Below, piece after piece: positions 45,220 to 54,459 of a stretch of DNA of 64,000 nucleotides (position 1 is the first letter of the stretch; each line of letters starts with the position of its first letter). The position numbers were made by a program, and so were the translations under genes. Where the stretch lies: positions 434,001 through 498,000 of the forward strand of contig BRXU01000014.1 of the NCBI GenBank assembly GCA_030267565.1, written 5' to 3'. The DNA is from Pleodorina starrii (taxonomy: Eukaryota > Chlorophyta > Chlorophyceae > Chlamydomonadales > Volvocaceae). The notes beneath the pieces were generated by a model. It saw only the letters and a list, made by a program, of their open reading frames with translations. It ran no database searches and was not told the origin of the DNA.

Positions 45220-48200
45220 CGGTCCGGCAAGCGCGTTGGGGCCGGCAAGCAGAGTCCGGGCAATAGACCACTAGCGCAGGAGTCGTTGGGGTCTGCAGCA
45301 GCCGAGAAGGCAGTTTTAGCAACCGAGAAGGTTGCAGTAGCCCAGGGCCAGTCGGATATGGACGGAGGTGTTCCGGTCGTTTGCGATCCGCTGAAGTGTG
45401 ATCGCATGTTCCTGCCTGACGAGTTTCGGAAGGTTGAGAGCAGTTTGGGGCGTCAGTTCTCTTTTGACGCCGCTTGTAACGACTCGGGTGACAACAGCCT
45501 CTGTGCGCGCTTTGCCTCTCCAAGCAAATCGTTCTTTGACACTGATGTGTCAGGCGAGTTTGTTTGGATCAATCCCCCATACACTCACGTTCAGCAATGG
45601 ACACAGCACTACCTGCGCTGCAAGCGCAAGGACCCGGAGCACACATCAGCAGTCTTCTGTGTGCCCCAGTGGACTCAAGTCGAGCATCACATGCGTTCGG
45701 CAGGCTTTAAGCTGCTCAAAACGTATGAAGTTGGAACAAAACTGTTCTCAAAGAAAGACGCAAACGGCACTCGCACGGAAATGCCCGGTATCCCATGGCC
45801 GGTTCAGCTGTGGTATGACGCCCCAGCAACTCCAGTGCAAGTCAACAGCATGAATGCTCCCAACCGTTCAATGGTCTTTGATGCTCGCTTGTGCCAAACG
45901 GCTTGCCGAGTGCTTGCCGACTCAGGTGCCAACTGCAATGGCGCCGCGGATGGCTTCATTACGCTTGAAGCAGCCCGCAACATGGCTCTCAGAACAAAGC
46001 CAACAACCACAGCATCCGTGCGCCTAGCGAACGGGACCAACGAGCTCATTGAAGGCTCAGTCACCGCAAACCTACGCATCGGTTCCTTCCACGATCAGGT
46101 CAAGCTACTTGTTCTCAAACAAGGAATTCCTGGCGTTGAGATAATTCTCGCCAACGACTGGTTGGAACGACGTAAGGCCCAAATGTGCTGGGCGACGCAT
46201 ACGCTTACCGCACACAAGGACAAAGGTGAAAAGTGGACTCTTAAGCCCACATTCTGGTCTGCTGTGGAAGACGAAGAACACCTAGACGGTGTTACAATCA
46301 TGAACTACGTGACCGCTACACTTTACGCAGCGAGCACTGTAGAGACAATGTCGGCTAAAGCCGCAGCAAAGCGGATTGCCCAAGGCGCACGAAGCTACTT
46401 GATGCTTGTGCAGGCTGAACCTGTCGGTGAGGAAATGGCATCGGGAACAAAAGCCCCGGACGCCAACCTGATCCCTGAAGAAAACATGTCAGCCATTCTG
46501 GATGAATACAAAGACGTATTCGCAGAACTAAAAGGGCTTCCGCCATTTCGCGAAGTAGGTCACGCCATACCGTTGGTGGACGGGGCCGTACCGCCAGCCA
46601 AGCGAACGTACCGCCTGACGCAACTTGAGCAACAGGAAGTACGCAAGCAAGTCACTGAGTTGCTACAGAAAGGCTACATTGAACCCTCTACGTCGCCTTA
46701 CGGCGCTCCGGTGATTTTTGTTGAAAAGGCTAACGGACAAGGTCTTCGTATGGTCCTTGATTACCGTGCCCTCAACAAACAAACAATTAAACGGCGGTAC
46801 CCAATGCCCAATATTACAGACCTCTTCGACCAGCTTCAGGGTGCGAACATTTTCAGTTCCCTGGACCTACAACAGGGGTACAACCAAATCCGCATTTCCC
46901 CAGAGGATGTGGAAAAGACGGCCTTTATAGCTCCGGGAATGGGCCAATTTCAATTCAAGGTCCTTTGCTTTGGCCTCACCAACGCCCCTGCAACGTTCCA
47001 AGCGGTGATGAATCGAATTTTCGCCGAACACATTGGCAAATTTGTGCTGGTGTACTTGGACGACATTTTGGTCTTCAGTAAGACCCCAGCCGAGCATGAG
47101 CAACACCTCCGTACGGTGCTCGCTCTGCTACGAAAGCACGAATTCAAGGCAAAACTGTCTAAGTGTCAGTTCAACCGTGGCGAACTGCACTTCTTGGGCC
47201 ACATAGTTAGCCGAGACGGCTTAAAAGTGGACGAGCGTAAGGTTAAAGTCGTCAAAGAATGGCCAGTGCCGACCGACTTACCTAAGCTACGCGCGTTCCT
47301 TGGCTTAGCCAACTACTTTAGGAGGTTCATCCAGGGTTATTCCTCCCTTGTGGCCCCGCTCACAGCCTTAACCAGTGCGAAAATGCCCTTCCATTGGACG
47401 AAAGCGTGTGATGCGGCTTTCGAAGGCGTGAAGCATGCCTTGACGAACGCACCTGTACTTAAACTCCCCGAGCTTGAAAAACCTTTCACGGTCTGGTCTG
47501 ACGCCTCAATTTATGGCACCGGCGCCGTACTTTTACAGGACGAGCGACCAGTAGCTTACACGAGCTCCAAGTTCAGTAAAGCAGAGTATAACTACTCAAC
47601 AACAGACCAGGAGTGCTTGGGCACAGTCCTTGCGCTTGAAGAGTGGCGTTGTTATTTGGAAGGTGCAACCGATGTTACACTTGTAACCGACCACCAACCA
47701 CTGGTATACCTACAGGACCAGAAAAGCGCCGATATGCTCTCCCGTAGACAAGCTCGTTGGATGGAACGCCTCTCGCGTTTCAACTTTAAATGGGAGTACC
47801 GCCCCGGACGGATAAATGTCGCTGATCCCATCAGTCGGGTTCACGACATGGTGCTAAATGTGCTAACGGCTTCGCTAATTGATAGCGACCTCGGCCGCCG
47901 AATCAAACGCGGGTATGACGGCGACCCAAACATACGAAAAACACAGGTAGCAAAGCTGCAGCTCAGGCGAAAGAACGGATTCTGGTACAGAGGGACCCAG
48001 ATATACATGCCTGAAAACGCTGACTTACGTAAGGAAATCCTGAAAGAGTATCATGATGTTCCCTACGCCGGCCATCGCGGCATTGACCGCACCAAACAAG
48101 CGATCGCACAAACTTACTGGTGGCCCGGGCTAGACGCTAACGTTAAGGCATACGTTAAGTCCTGCCCCAACTGTCAGCGCAACAAACCCACAAATAGAAA

Positions 48201-49374
48201 GCCGGGCGGATTGCTGCAGCCCCTCCCTATTCCTGCTGAGGTTTGGGATAGTGTATCAATGGACTTGATCACTCAGCTACCAACAACTCGCAATGGGCAT
48301 GACGCGATCGTAGTGTTCGTGGACCGGCTGAGCAAAATGACGCACTTTGCTCCCACACACACGACCGTCGGAGCTGAAGAGTTAGCCCGCCTTTTTGTGG
48401 CTACAGTCTTCAGGCAGCACGGCCTTCCACAAAACATAGTGTCGGACCGGGACACACGCTTTACAAGCAACTTTTGGAAGGAACTATTTCGCCTATTGGG
48501 CACCCACCTCTACATGAGCACAGCCTACCACCCGCAAACGGATGGACAAACGGAGCGGATGAACCGCGTCCTTGAAGAGACACTCAGGCACTACATCTCG
48601 CCCGCGCAAGACGATTGGGACGAGCATTTGCCGCTTATCGAGTTTGCTATCAACAACTCTAAGCAGCGTTCTACGGGTGTTTCCCCGTTTTACCTTAACG
48701 GTATCAAGCAACCGCGTGTGCCGGTTGACCTACACGTTAAGAGTAAGGTGCCTGCCGCTGACAAATATCAGGAAGCGATGCAAAAGCGTATTAAACGCGC
48801 AAAGCAGTGTCTCTTGGCTGCGCAAAACGATCAAAAAGAGGACGCCGACGTTCACAGGCGACCTGTGCGTTACGAGGTCGGGCAAAAAGTGCTGTTAAGT
48901 ACGCGTAATGTCACGCTCAAAAACCCAGGTACCAAAAAGCTGATGCCTAAGTACATCGGCCCATACACGGTTGTCGAGAAAGTGAGCGAAACCGCGGTAA
49001 AACTAAAGTTACCGGCGGACTCACGCCTCCATCCGGTCTTTCACGTCTCCCTATTGAAACCTTACCGGGACGACGGAAACCGACAACCACCACCACCTTT
49101 ACTGATTGAGGGTGAGCCATACTACATGGTCGAATCGATCATCGACCATCGCGACGTTTCGGTCCGAGGTGGGCGCGGAAAAACACGGCGGGAATACCTC
49201 GTCAAATGGGAAGGCTACGACTCGGGACACAACAGCTACGAGCCCGAAGCGTCCCTACGCGAATCCCAACCACTTTCCGAAGCAGTCGACGAGTATGAGC
49301 GCAAACTCAAAATAAAGGCACTGCACCCACGAGATAAACCCGCAGGAGGCAAGCCCGCTAAAAAGCGAAAATGA
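45220..49374 (+). CDS. Gypsy Pol: Dam-like methyltransferase domain, protease, RT, RNase H, integrase, chromodomain
   Basis: This frame continues from gag after the TAG to a TGA ending at 49374 (1384 codons); the first internal ATG is 45358. Order: a Dam-like segment (45380-45830: FSFDAACND, then GEFVWINPPYTHVQQW with an NPPY amino-methyltransferase motif); aspartic protease VLADSGAN (about 45910); reverse transcriptase with LVYLDDILVFS (about 47050); RNase H (VWSDASIYGTGAVL and TTDQECLG); integrase with an HHCC zinc site ending SCPNCQRNK and the D, D, E triad in MDLITQLP, VSDRDTRF and DGQTERMNR; and a chromodomain (about 49120-49290: YYMVESIIDHR to YLVKWEGYD). Everything needed for reverse transcription and chromatin-targeted integration looks intact. 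The N-terminal methyltransferase-like domain is unusual for Gypsy elements. Confidence 0.93.
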   Translation, partial: RSGKRVGAGKQSPGNRPLAQESLGSAAAEKAVLATEKVAVAQGQSDMDGGVPVVCDPLKCDRMFLPDEFRKVESSLGRQFSFDAACNDSGDNSLCARFASPSKSFFDTDVSGEFVWINPPYTHVQQWTQHYLRCKRKDPEHTSAVFCVPQWTQVEHHMRSAGFKLLKTYEVGTKLFSKKDANGTRTEMPGIPWPVQLWYDAPATPVQVNSMNAPNRSMVFDARLCQTACRVLADSGANCNGAADGFITLEAARNMALRTKPTTTASVRLANGTNELIEGSVTANLRIGSFHDQVKLLVLKQGIPGVEIILANDWLERRKAQMCWATHTLTAHKDKGEKWTLKPTFWSAVEDEEHLDGVTIMNYVTATLYAASTVETMSAKAAAKRIAQGARSYLMLVQAEPVGEEMASGTKAPDANLIPEENMSAILDEYKDVFAELKGLPPFREVGHAIPLVDGAVPPAKRTYRLTQLEQQEVRKQVTELLQKGYIEPSTSPYGAPVIFVEKANGQGLRMVLDYRALNKQTIKRRYPMPNITDLFDQLQGANIFSSLDLQQGYNQIRISPEDVEKTAFIAPGMGQFQFKVLCFGLTNAPATFQAVMNRIFAEHIGKFVLVYLDDILVFSKTPAEHEQHLRTVLALLRKHEFKAKLSKCQFNRGELHFLGHIVSRDGLKVDERKVKVVKEWPVPTDLPKLRAFLGLANYFRRFIQGYSSLVAPLTALTSAKMPFHWTKACDAAFEGVKHALTNAPVLKLPELEKPFTVWSDASIYGTGAVLLQDERPVAYTSSKFSKAEYNYSTTDQECLGTVLALEEWRCYLEGATDVTLVTDHQPLVYLQDQKSADMLSRRQARWMERLSRFNFKWEYRPGRINVADPISRVHDMVLNVLTASLIDSDLGRRIKRGYDGDPNIRKTQVAKLQLRRKNGFWYRGTQIYMPENADLRKEILKEYHDVPYAGHRGIDRTKQAIAQTYWWPGLDANVKAYVKSCPNCQRNKPTNRKPGGLLQPLPIPAEVWDSVSMDLITQLPTTRNGHDAIVVFVDRLSKMTHFAPTHTTVGAEELARLFVATVFRQHGLPQNIVSDRDTRFTSNFWKELFRLLGTHLYMSTAYHPQTDGQTERMNRVLEETLRHYISPAQDDWDEHLPLIEFAINNSKQRSTGVSPFYLNGIKQPRVPVDLHVKSKVPAADKYQEAMQKRIKRAKQCLLAAQNDQKEDADVHRRPVRYEVGQKVLLSTRNVTLKNPGTKKLMPKYIGPYTVVEKVSETAVKLKLPADSRLHPVFHVSLLKPYRDDGNRQPPPPLLIEGEPYYMVESIIDHRDVSVRGGRGKTRREYLVKWEGYDSGHNSYEPEASLRESQPLSEAVDEYERKLKIKALHPRDKPAGGKPAKKRK

Positions 49375-49395
49375 CGCTCCCGGGACGGTTCGCTT

Positions 49396-49409
49396 CAGAG
49401 GGGGGAGAG
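49396..49409 (+). other. Gypsy polypurine tract
   Basis: CAGAGGGGGGAGAG directly precedes the 3' LTR and is the expected plus-strand primer. The TRIM tract AAAGGGGGGAGAG is nearly the same. Confidence 0.85.
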
Positions 49410-49813
49410 TGTAGCAAGCTACATTTCCCTTAGGAATATTACAGTAATAAATATAAACAACAATAATTCATTTACGCAATAATGCGAAGAGCGCGCCCCG
49501 CGGGACCGCGTTGCGCGCCAACTAACTCAACGAACCTGAAGCGACCCTACCACTGGTCCCAACCATAGATCAGTGTCGTACAGACATCTTAGCCGGCAGG
49601 TGGAGCCGAGATATAAGTCACCCGGGTGTAGTGTTCCGGCCAGTCATTGAGTAACCACATTTACTCGGTGGCCAGGGTTCAAGACCCTGCTGACACCTAA
49701 GAGCTTCCGCTATCTCACGTATGCTTCTAGGCCTTCTGCGGAGACTCGCCGACTTTGTCGTCACTCTCTTCAGCAAGTCCACAATGACGGTAAGTGCCTA
49801 GACGCTTACTACA
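49410..49813 (+). repeat. Gypsy 3' LTR
   Basis: 404 bp, indistinguishable by eye from the 5' LTR, followed by the CTTAA target duplication. Confidence 0.95.
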
Positions 49814-49818
49814 CTTAA

Positions 49819-50323
49819 GGTCTGCCCGGTAGCCACCCGGCAACACACACCAGGCAGACACCCCCCGGCGATACTGAAAAGGTCAACACACAAACCACTC
49901 GAGCGATGCCTTAGCCCTAGAACAAACCCGTGCTGTCCAACGCGCGAAACGCCCGATGTCCAAGGTAAAGGGGAGGGTGGGCGGGAAAATAAAAGCAAAC
50001 GAACAGAGCCGACTGGGGTCGATAAACGCACCCCCCCGAACTGCCTCCCTAGGCGCCAACTTAAGGCCCGCCTGCTCGTATCAAGTTCCAGCTAATACCT
50101 CAACAGCGCGGCAGCAGCAGAGGAAGGCACCGCGCTGCTCTACCGGCAAACCGTCTGTCGCCTGCAGAAACCACCGCTCCGGAACCAGCCGCAGTACGGA
50201 CGACCCTCCCAAACTGGTTCACCTGAGCAACCAACCCAACTACTAATCTGAGAACAGTCTGCGCCGGTTCTGCGCTCCTTCAAACCCAATTTTAGCGTTC
50301 GCGTGGCTACCTCTAAAATAAGA
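49819..50323. other. Flank between Gypsy element and X copy B
   Basis: This mixed sequence was contiguous with 42781-43105 before the Gypsy insertion. No gene is seen. At about 50323 the X copy B reading frame begins on the minus strand; the similarity to copy A stops at this breakpoint, so a rearrangement junction lies here. Confidence 0.5.
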
Positions 50324-50826
50324 ATTTTCGGTATAGCTAGTGGGCTTCTCCTTGCGCCACTACCCACCTGTGTCTGCCCCACTGCCGTTATAGGAGTTCT
50401 AGGAGTTATAGGAGTTTTATAAGTCTGAAAGAGTCTTGTTGCTCCTGACTTTTTCTTTGCGGTCCCATTTGTGGGGACGCCTTGTATAATTCCTATCAGC
50501 GCGCTACCTTGCGTATTTGGTACGAGTCTTGTTGCTCTTGTATGGTCCACCGGTTTCACGGTTGAAAGTTCCTTTAAGCTGGTCTTTAAGCTGGTTAAAC
50601 TATTATGCCACACATGGATCTCGAACACGCTGGGAAGTCCTGACTGTTCCGTCCATTCTATGCCTCCACTACTTACAGCGTCCGTATATGCTTCTAGAGA
50701 ACGTATACGTGCATCGATAACACGATTTAACTCTACTAGTGCTGCTGCATTATCAGATGTTCCGTTCTTAATCTTCACGTACTCCTGGTACAGTTTTACC
50801 ATATCTACATTCGCTAGTTTTGCCCT

Positions 50827-52211
50827 TTTATGCGATCAGCGACTTGGCTACTATGCGCGTGACGGAGGACGGGTTGCCGGTGGTCCGACCTATCACTTGG
50901 AAGACGCGCGCACGCTATCTCGGGCTGCATTTTGGTCCTAACAGCGCTTTCTCGTCCTGCACGGACGAGCTTCATGCTGCGGGCCGGCGGGCCATGTTCT
51001 CTCTGCTTAGCAAGCTGCGTCGGCAGGGGCTGTTGCTCCCCTCAGTTGGTATGAAATGTTTCAACGCTCAAGTTCGCTCTGTTCTTTCGTACGGTTCGCA
51101 GCTATGGGGCGCTGACCTGGTTTTAGCCATGATAGAGAGGGGTTTTCCGGCTAACGAAGCTCCGCGTTCTTGTTATTTTGAGGCCGCTATCCGGGACCGT
51201 ATGGTCAAGCTACAAATCTCGTTTATGAAACAGCTGGTCGGAGCTGCCGTTCCACCCCTGCAGTTGTTGTTTAGAGAGCTCGGGCAGGTGCCTCTACAGT
51301 TGCATTGGGCTGAATCCGTTTTTCGTTTTTGGAACAGTTTGGTGGAGGACACTAGCAACGTGTATCACAGCGCCTTTCGTCATGAGATCCGTTTGGCTTT
51401 GGAATCGGATCTGCAGGCAGACGGTTGGGGCTCCAAGGTCATTCGGGTTCTGAACCTCTTAGGGCACGACTGGGGCGAAGAAGCGGCGGCGGGTAACATG
51501 GACACTAGGGTTAGGCGTTTTTCGGCGTGCAGGCTTGACGTTGAGGCGCTGATGGACACCCTCAGGGGTCGCGTCAACGACGATTGGGGCAGTGATAGGT
51601 TGGCGGTGGACCCGGGCGCTTTCGTTTCGGACGGCAGGAAGCCTGGTGTTAAGATGTGCCGTTACAAGCACTGGATGGGGTTACCGAAGCAGTTCATCCC
51701 GCCGGCGCACCACCGTTCCTTACTTCGTTTTCGTTTGTGTGTGTCTGACTTAGCGATTAATAGCGAGAGCAGCAGGTCTAGGGAGCTTCGTGTGTGTAAG
51801 ACGTGTCGCTCTAATGGTGCTGTGGAGGATGAGAAGCATTTTCTGCTGGAGTGCTCCGCGCTTGCGTCTGCGCGGCAGAGGCTTTGGGATTTGGGTGTGC
51901 CCGTTAGTGCGTGTGTTAACGATGTCATGCAAGTTGACGACCAGCGTGGTCTTGCGAGTGCTATTTTTGAAATGTTCCGCTTACGGCGAGAATGCATCTC
52001 TTCGTAAAGTTGTGCTTGGCATCTATCTTTCAAGTTATGCCATTCGTCTGTGCTTCTCCTGTATCCTGACGTTACATCGTTTCTTTGGTTACTGTTTCTC
52101 TTGTTTCCGTTTGCTTTTCTGCTTGGCTGAAGCGGTTCATGAGCCTCCGGGTTCGTTTGAGCCGTACGAGCTCGTTGAAGCTTGTAACATCATCATCATC
52201 ATCATCATCAT
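50827..52211 (+). mobile_element. 5'-truncated LINE with (CAT)8 tail
   Basis: The insertion is bounded by an 11-bp target duplication AGTTTTGCCCT (50816-50826 and 52212-52222). It ends in eight CAT units at 52188-52211, as expected for target-primed reverse transcription with a simple-repeat tail. Only the 3' part of the ORF plus a 3' UTR of ~180 bp is present. It sits antisense in protein X copy B. Confidence 0.9.
50829..52007 (+). CDS. LINE ORF2 C-terminal part (post-RT region with zinc motif)
   Basis: An open frame of about 393 codons with the first internal ATG at 50853 ends at 52007. It contains ARYLGLHFGPN, SSCTDELHAAGRRAMFSLLS and VRSVLSYGSQLWGADL, typical of the thumb and connection region after the LINE palm. 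It ends with a C-x2-C...H-x4-C zinc motif (CKTCRSNG, then EDEKHFLLEC) near 51796-51855. The palm and endonuclease are absent because of 5' truncation. It is 5'-truncated but otherwise undamaged. The partial copy at 63.4 kb is a diverged relative. Confidence 0.85.
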   Translation, partial: YAISDLATMRVTEDGLPVVRPITWKTRARYLGLHFGPNSAFSSCTDELHAAGRRAMFSLLSKLRRQGLLLPSVGMKCFNAQVRSVLSYGSQLWGADLVLAMIERGFPANEAPRSCYFEAAIRDRMVKLQISFMKQLVGAAVPPLQLLFRELGQVPLQLHWAESVFRFWNSLVEDTSNVYHSAFRHEIRLALESDLQADGWGSKVIRVLNLLGHDWGEEAAAGNMDTRVRRFSACRLDVEALMDTLRGRVNDDWGSDRLAVDPGAFVSDGRKPGVKMCRYKHWMGLPKQFIPPAHHRSLLRFRLCVSDLAINSESSRSRELRVCKTCRSNGAVEDEKHFLLECSALASARQRLWDLGVPVSACVNDVMQVDDQRGLASAIFEMFRLRRECISS

Positions 52212-52423
52212 AGTTTTGCCCTGTCTCCGAGACGCTGTTTCCAGTCCCGTCTCATAGTATTAAGCACCCATACTCTGAATTCGTATTGTTCGTCCTCGGA
52301 ATAAACGGTTAGCAGTTCCCGGCACGTTGTCAGAGAAAGCTGGTTGAGAACCGGCACGTTGTCAGAGGAAGCTTGTTGGGAAGCTTGTTGAGAAGCTTGT
52401 TGAGAAAACTGTTTGCGTGTATA

Positions 52424-52567
52424 TGTTGAGGTTCGGACGATTACGTTCAGACTTGCACTGCTCCGGAACTGTACAACATCTCTATCTGGGGTGCTTTGCC
52501 TAGCAGAGCATTGTCTGTCTTACTTGTAACATCGGAATGTCTACCAATTGACTCTCGATCCACAACA
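52424..52567 (+). repeat. Copia 5' LTR
   Basis: 144 bp, an unusually short Copia LTR; matches the 3' LTR throughout. Confidence 0.93.
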
Positions 52568-52579
52568 GGTTATGAGCCC
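52568..52579 (+). other. Copia primer-binding site of the half-tRNA type
   Basis: GGTTATGAGCCC immediately follows the LTR. It is complementary to GGGCUCAUAACC, the anticodon stem-loop (CAU anticodon) of initiator tRNA-Met, not to its 3' end. Drosophila copia and yeast Ty5 prime in this way from a cleaved 5' half of the tRNA. Confidence 0.75.
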
Positions 52580-52653
52580 CGCGCATAGGCGCAGCAGAGG
52601 CGAACCTTATCCATAAAGTGCCAACTGCGGCGGCAGGCTCGGCAGCGGATAGG

Positions 52654-54183
52654 ATGGGCGGCCAGGATTCTGGCACCAGGAATGGTTTCTATTTTGGGGA
52701 GACCAGCTATGAGGAGATGAGCGAGCACGTCAAGGGAGTGCTCCAGCGCAAGGGCTTGGCGAAAGCCATTGACGAAGACGCGGATAAGCGCAAGCTCGTA
52801 TCAGCCGACAACGACGAGAAGGCAATCGGATACATCAAGGAGTTTATTGCCAGTAATGAGAAGCCGCTCTACAAGCCCCACAAGACCGCGTGGAGCCTGT
52901 GGGAGGCGTTGCGCAATGACTACGCGCAGCAGTCCATCGCCGCCGTAATGGCGCTCATCAAGCGCCTCAATACGTTCACCCTCGACGGCGGCGAGTCCAC
53001 AAAGGCGTATATTGCGCGATTCAAGACCCTGCGGAGCGAGCTGGCGAGCGCCGGCGAGAACGTCAGCGACGTAATTGCCATCAGCCACATCCTGGGCGGG
53101 CTTCCGCCAGCCTACGACCAGCTGTGCACTATGTTGCGCCATTCGGGCGAGATCAAGAAGGTGGACGATTTGCTTCCCCACCTGATGGTCGAGGAGCTGG
53201 AGATTCAGAGGAAGGAGCGCGCGCAGGTGTCGATTAACAGCGTGGCGAGTACTAGCTACGGCAGCGGCCGTGGCGGCTTCAGCGCGCGTGGGGGTCGCGG
53301 CGGCCGCGGTGGATACGGCGGCGGCCGCGGCGATGGCGGCTCCAACGGCAACGGCCGGAAGGGCCGCTGCAACTACTGCAACAACAAGGGCCACTACTGG
53401 GCCGAGTGCCGCAAGCGGCTGGCCGACGAGGCCGCCGCGGCGGCTGGAGGAGCGCCGCAACAGCGACAGCAACAGCAGCCGCAGGCCAACCGAGGGCCGC
53501 GGCAGCAGCAGCCACAGCCGCGGCACCTGATCGCCGCTGTCAACCTCGTGGCTGGAGTGAGGGCTGGATCCGGCGAGTGGCTGGTCGACACTGGCGCCGA
53601 GAAGCACCTCACGGGCGACGCGTCGAACGTGAAGGGATTCACTCCGGTGGGCAGTTCGTGCGATGTGATTTTCCGCCTGCCTGACCAACGGCTTGCGCGT
53701 CCGTCGGGGGTGGGGTCGGTCACGTTTTGGTCGGAGAAGTACGAGACCTTGGTGACGCTGCAGAAGGTTTACGTCGTGCCGGGTTTCGACCAGTCCCTGT
53801 TCTCGGTGAAGGCGTTGAAAGAAGCGCTGGGGTGCCCGGTGAGCGCGCACCTCGGGGGGCCGGGATCGAATATTGAGGTGGACGGCCAGCCCGCGATGGA
53901 GGTTTATGAGAGGGACGGGATGTACTTCCTTTTGAAAACCCCAGCAGGAATGCCTGCTGCTCCTGCTCTCGCAGGAAGTACATCCCGTCCCTCTCATAAA
54001 CCTCCATCGCGGGCTGGCTGTCCACCTCAATATTCGATCCCGGCCCCCCGAGGTGCGCGCTCACCGGGCACCCCAGCGCTTCTTTCAACGCCTTCACCGA
54101 GAACAGGGACTGGTCGAAACCCGGCACGACGTAAACCTTCTGCAGCGTCACCGAGGTCTCGTACTTCTCCGACCAAAACGTGA
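52654..54183 (+). CDS. Copia Gag and protease (frame then runs into the inverted duplication)
   Basis: From ATG 52654 (the frame upstream begins with GTG only). Residues ~70-200 form the UBN2/Copia-type gag (KPHKTAWSLWEALRNDYAQQ, FTLDGGESTKAYIARFKTLR). A Gly/Arg-rich RNA-binding segment is followed by a CCHC knuckle, CNYCNNKGHYWAEC, at 53368-53409, and the aspartic protease site LVDTGAEKHL is at 53581-53610. Native sequence ends at 53930 (YERDGMYF); the remaining codons to the stop at 54183 are translated filler and inverted DNA and are not authentic. Without the rearrangement, the frame would continue directly into pol. Confidence 0.88.
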   Translation: MGGQDSGTRNGFYFGETSYEEMSEHVKGVLQRKGLAKAIDEDADKRKLVSADNDEKAIGYIKEFIASNEKPLYKPHKTAWSLWEALRNDYAQQSIAAVMALIKRLNTFTLDGGESTKAYIARFKTLRSELASAGENVSDVIAISHILGGLPPAYDQLCTMLRHSGEIKKVDDLLPHLMVEELEIQRKERAQVSINSVASTSYGSGRGGFSARGGRGGRGGYGGGRGDGGSNGNGRKGRCNYCNNKGHYWAECRKRLADEAAAAAGGAPQQRQQQQPQANRGPRQQQPQPRHLIAAVNLVAGVRAGSGEWLVDTGAEKHLTGDASNVKGFTPVGSSCDVIFRLPDQRLARPSGVGSVTFWSEKYETLVTLQKVYVVPGFDQSLFSVKALKEALGCPVSAHLGGPGSNIEVDGQPAMEVYERDGMYFLLKTPAGMPAAPALAGSTSRPSHKPPSRAGCPPQYSIPAPRGARSPGTPALLSTPSPRTGTGRNPARRKPSAASPRSRTSPTKT

Positions 54184-54459
54184 CCGACCCCACCCCCGAC
54201 GGACGCGCAAGCCGTTGGTCAGGCAGGCGGAAAATCACATCGCACGAACTGCCCACCGGAGTGAATCCCTTCACGTTCGACGCGTCGCCCGTGAGGTGCT
54301 TCTCGGCGCCAGTTTCGACCAGTCCCTGTTCTCGGTGAAGGCGTTGAAAGAAGCGCTGGGGTGCCCGGTGAGCGTGCACCTCGGGGGGCCGGGATCGAAT
54401 ATTGAGGTGGACGGCCAGCCCGCGATGGAGGTTTATGAGAGGGACGGGATGTACTTCCT
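53590..54459. repeat. Forward-inverted-forward duplication inside Copia
   Basis: Arm 53590-53930 is repeated in inverse orientation at 53973-54313 (both 341 bp), and its last 148 bases (53783-53930) are repeated forward at 54312-54459. A 42-bp spacer (53931-53972) contains the reverse complement of 54461-54482, so the inverted arm derives from the unrearranged element. The net gain is 529 bp, which is not a multiple of three. Confidence 0.9.

Larger units (their letters stand above)
43111..49813 (+). mobile_element. Complete Ty3/Gypsy chromovirus retrotransposon
   Basis: The element is 6703 bp, with 404-bp LTRs at 43111-43514 and 49410-49813 that look identical and a 5-bp target duplication CTTAA at 43106-43110 and 49814-49818. 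It has a PBS just inside the 5' LTR, a polypurine tract before the 3' LTR, and intact gag and pol frames ending in an integrase with a C-terminal chromodomain. Identical LTRs and open frames indicate a recent, possibly active insertion. Gag and pol share one frame with a single TAG between them. Confidence 0.96.
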
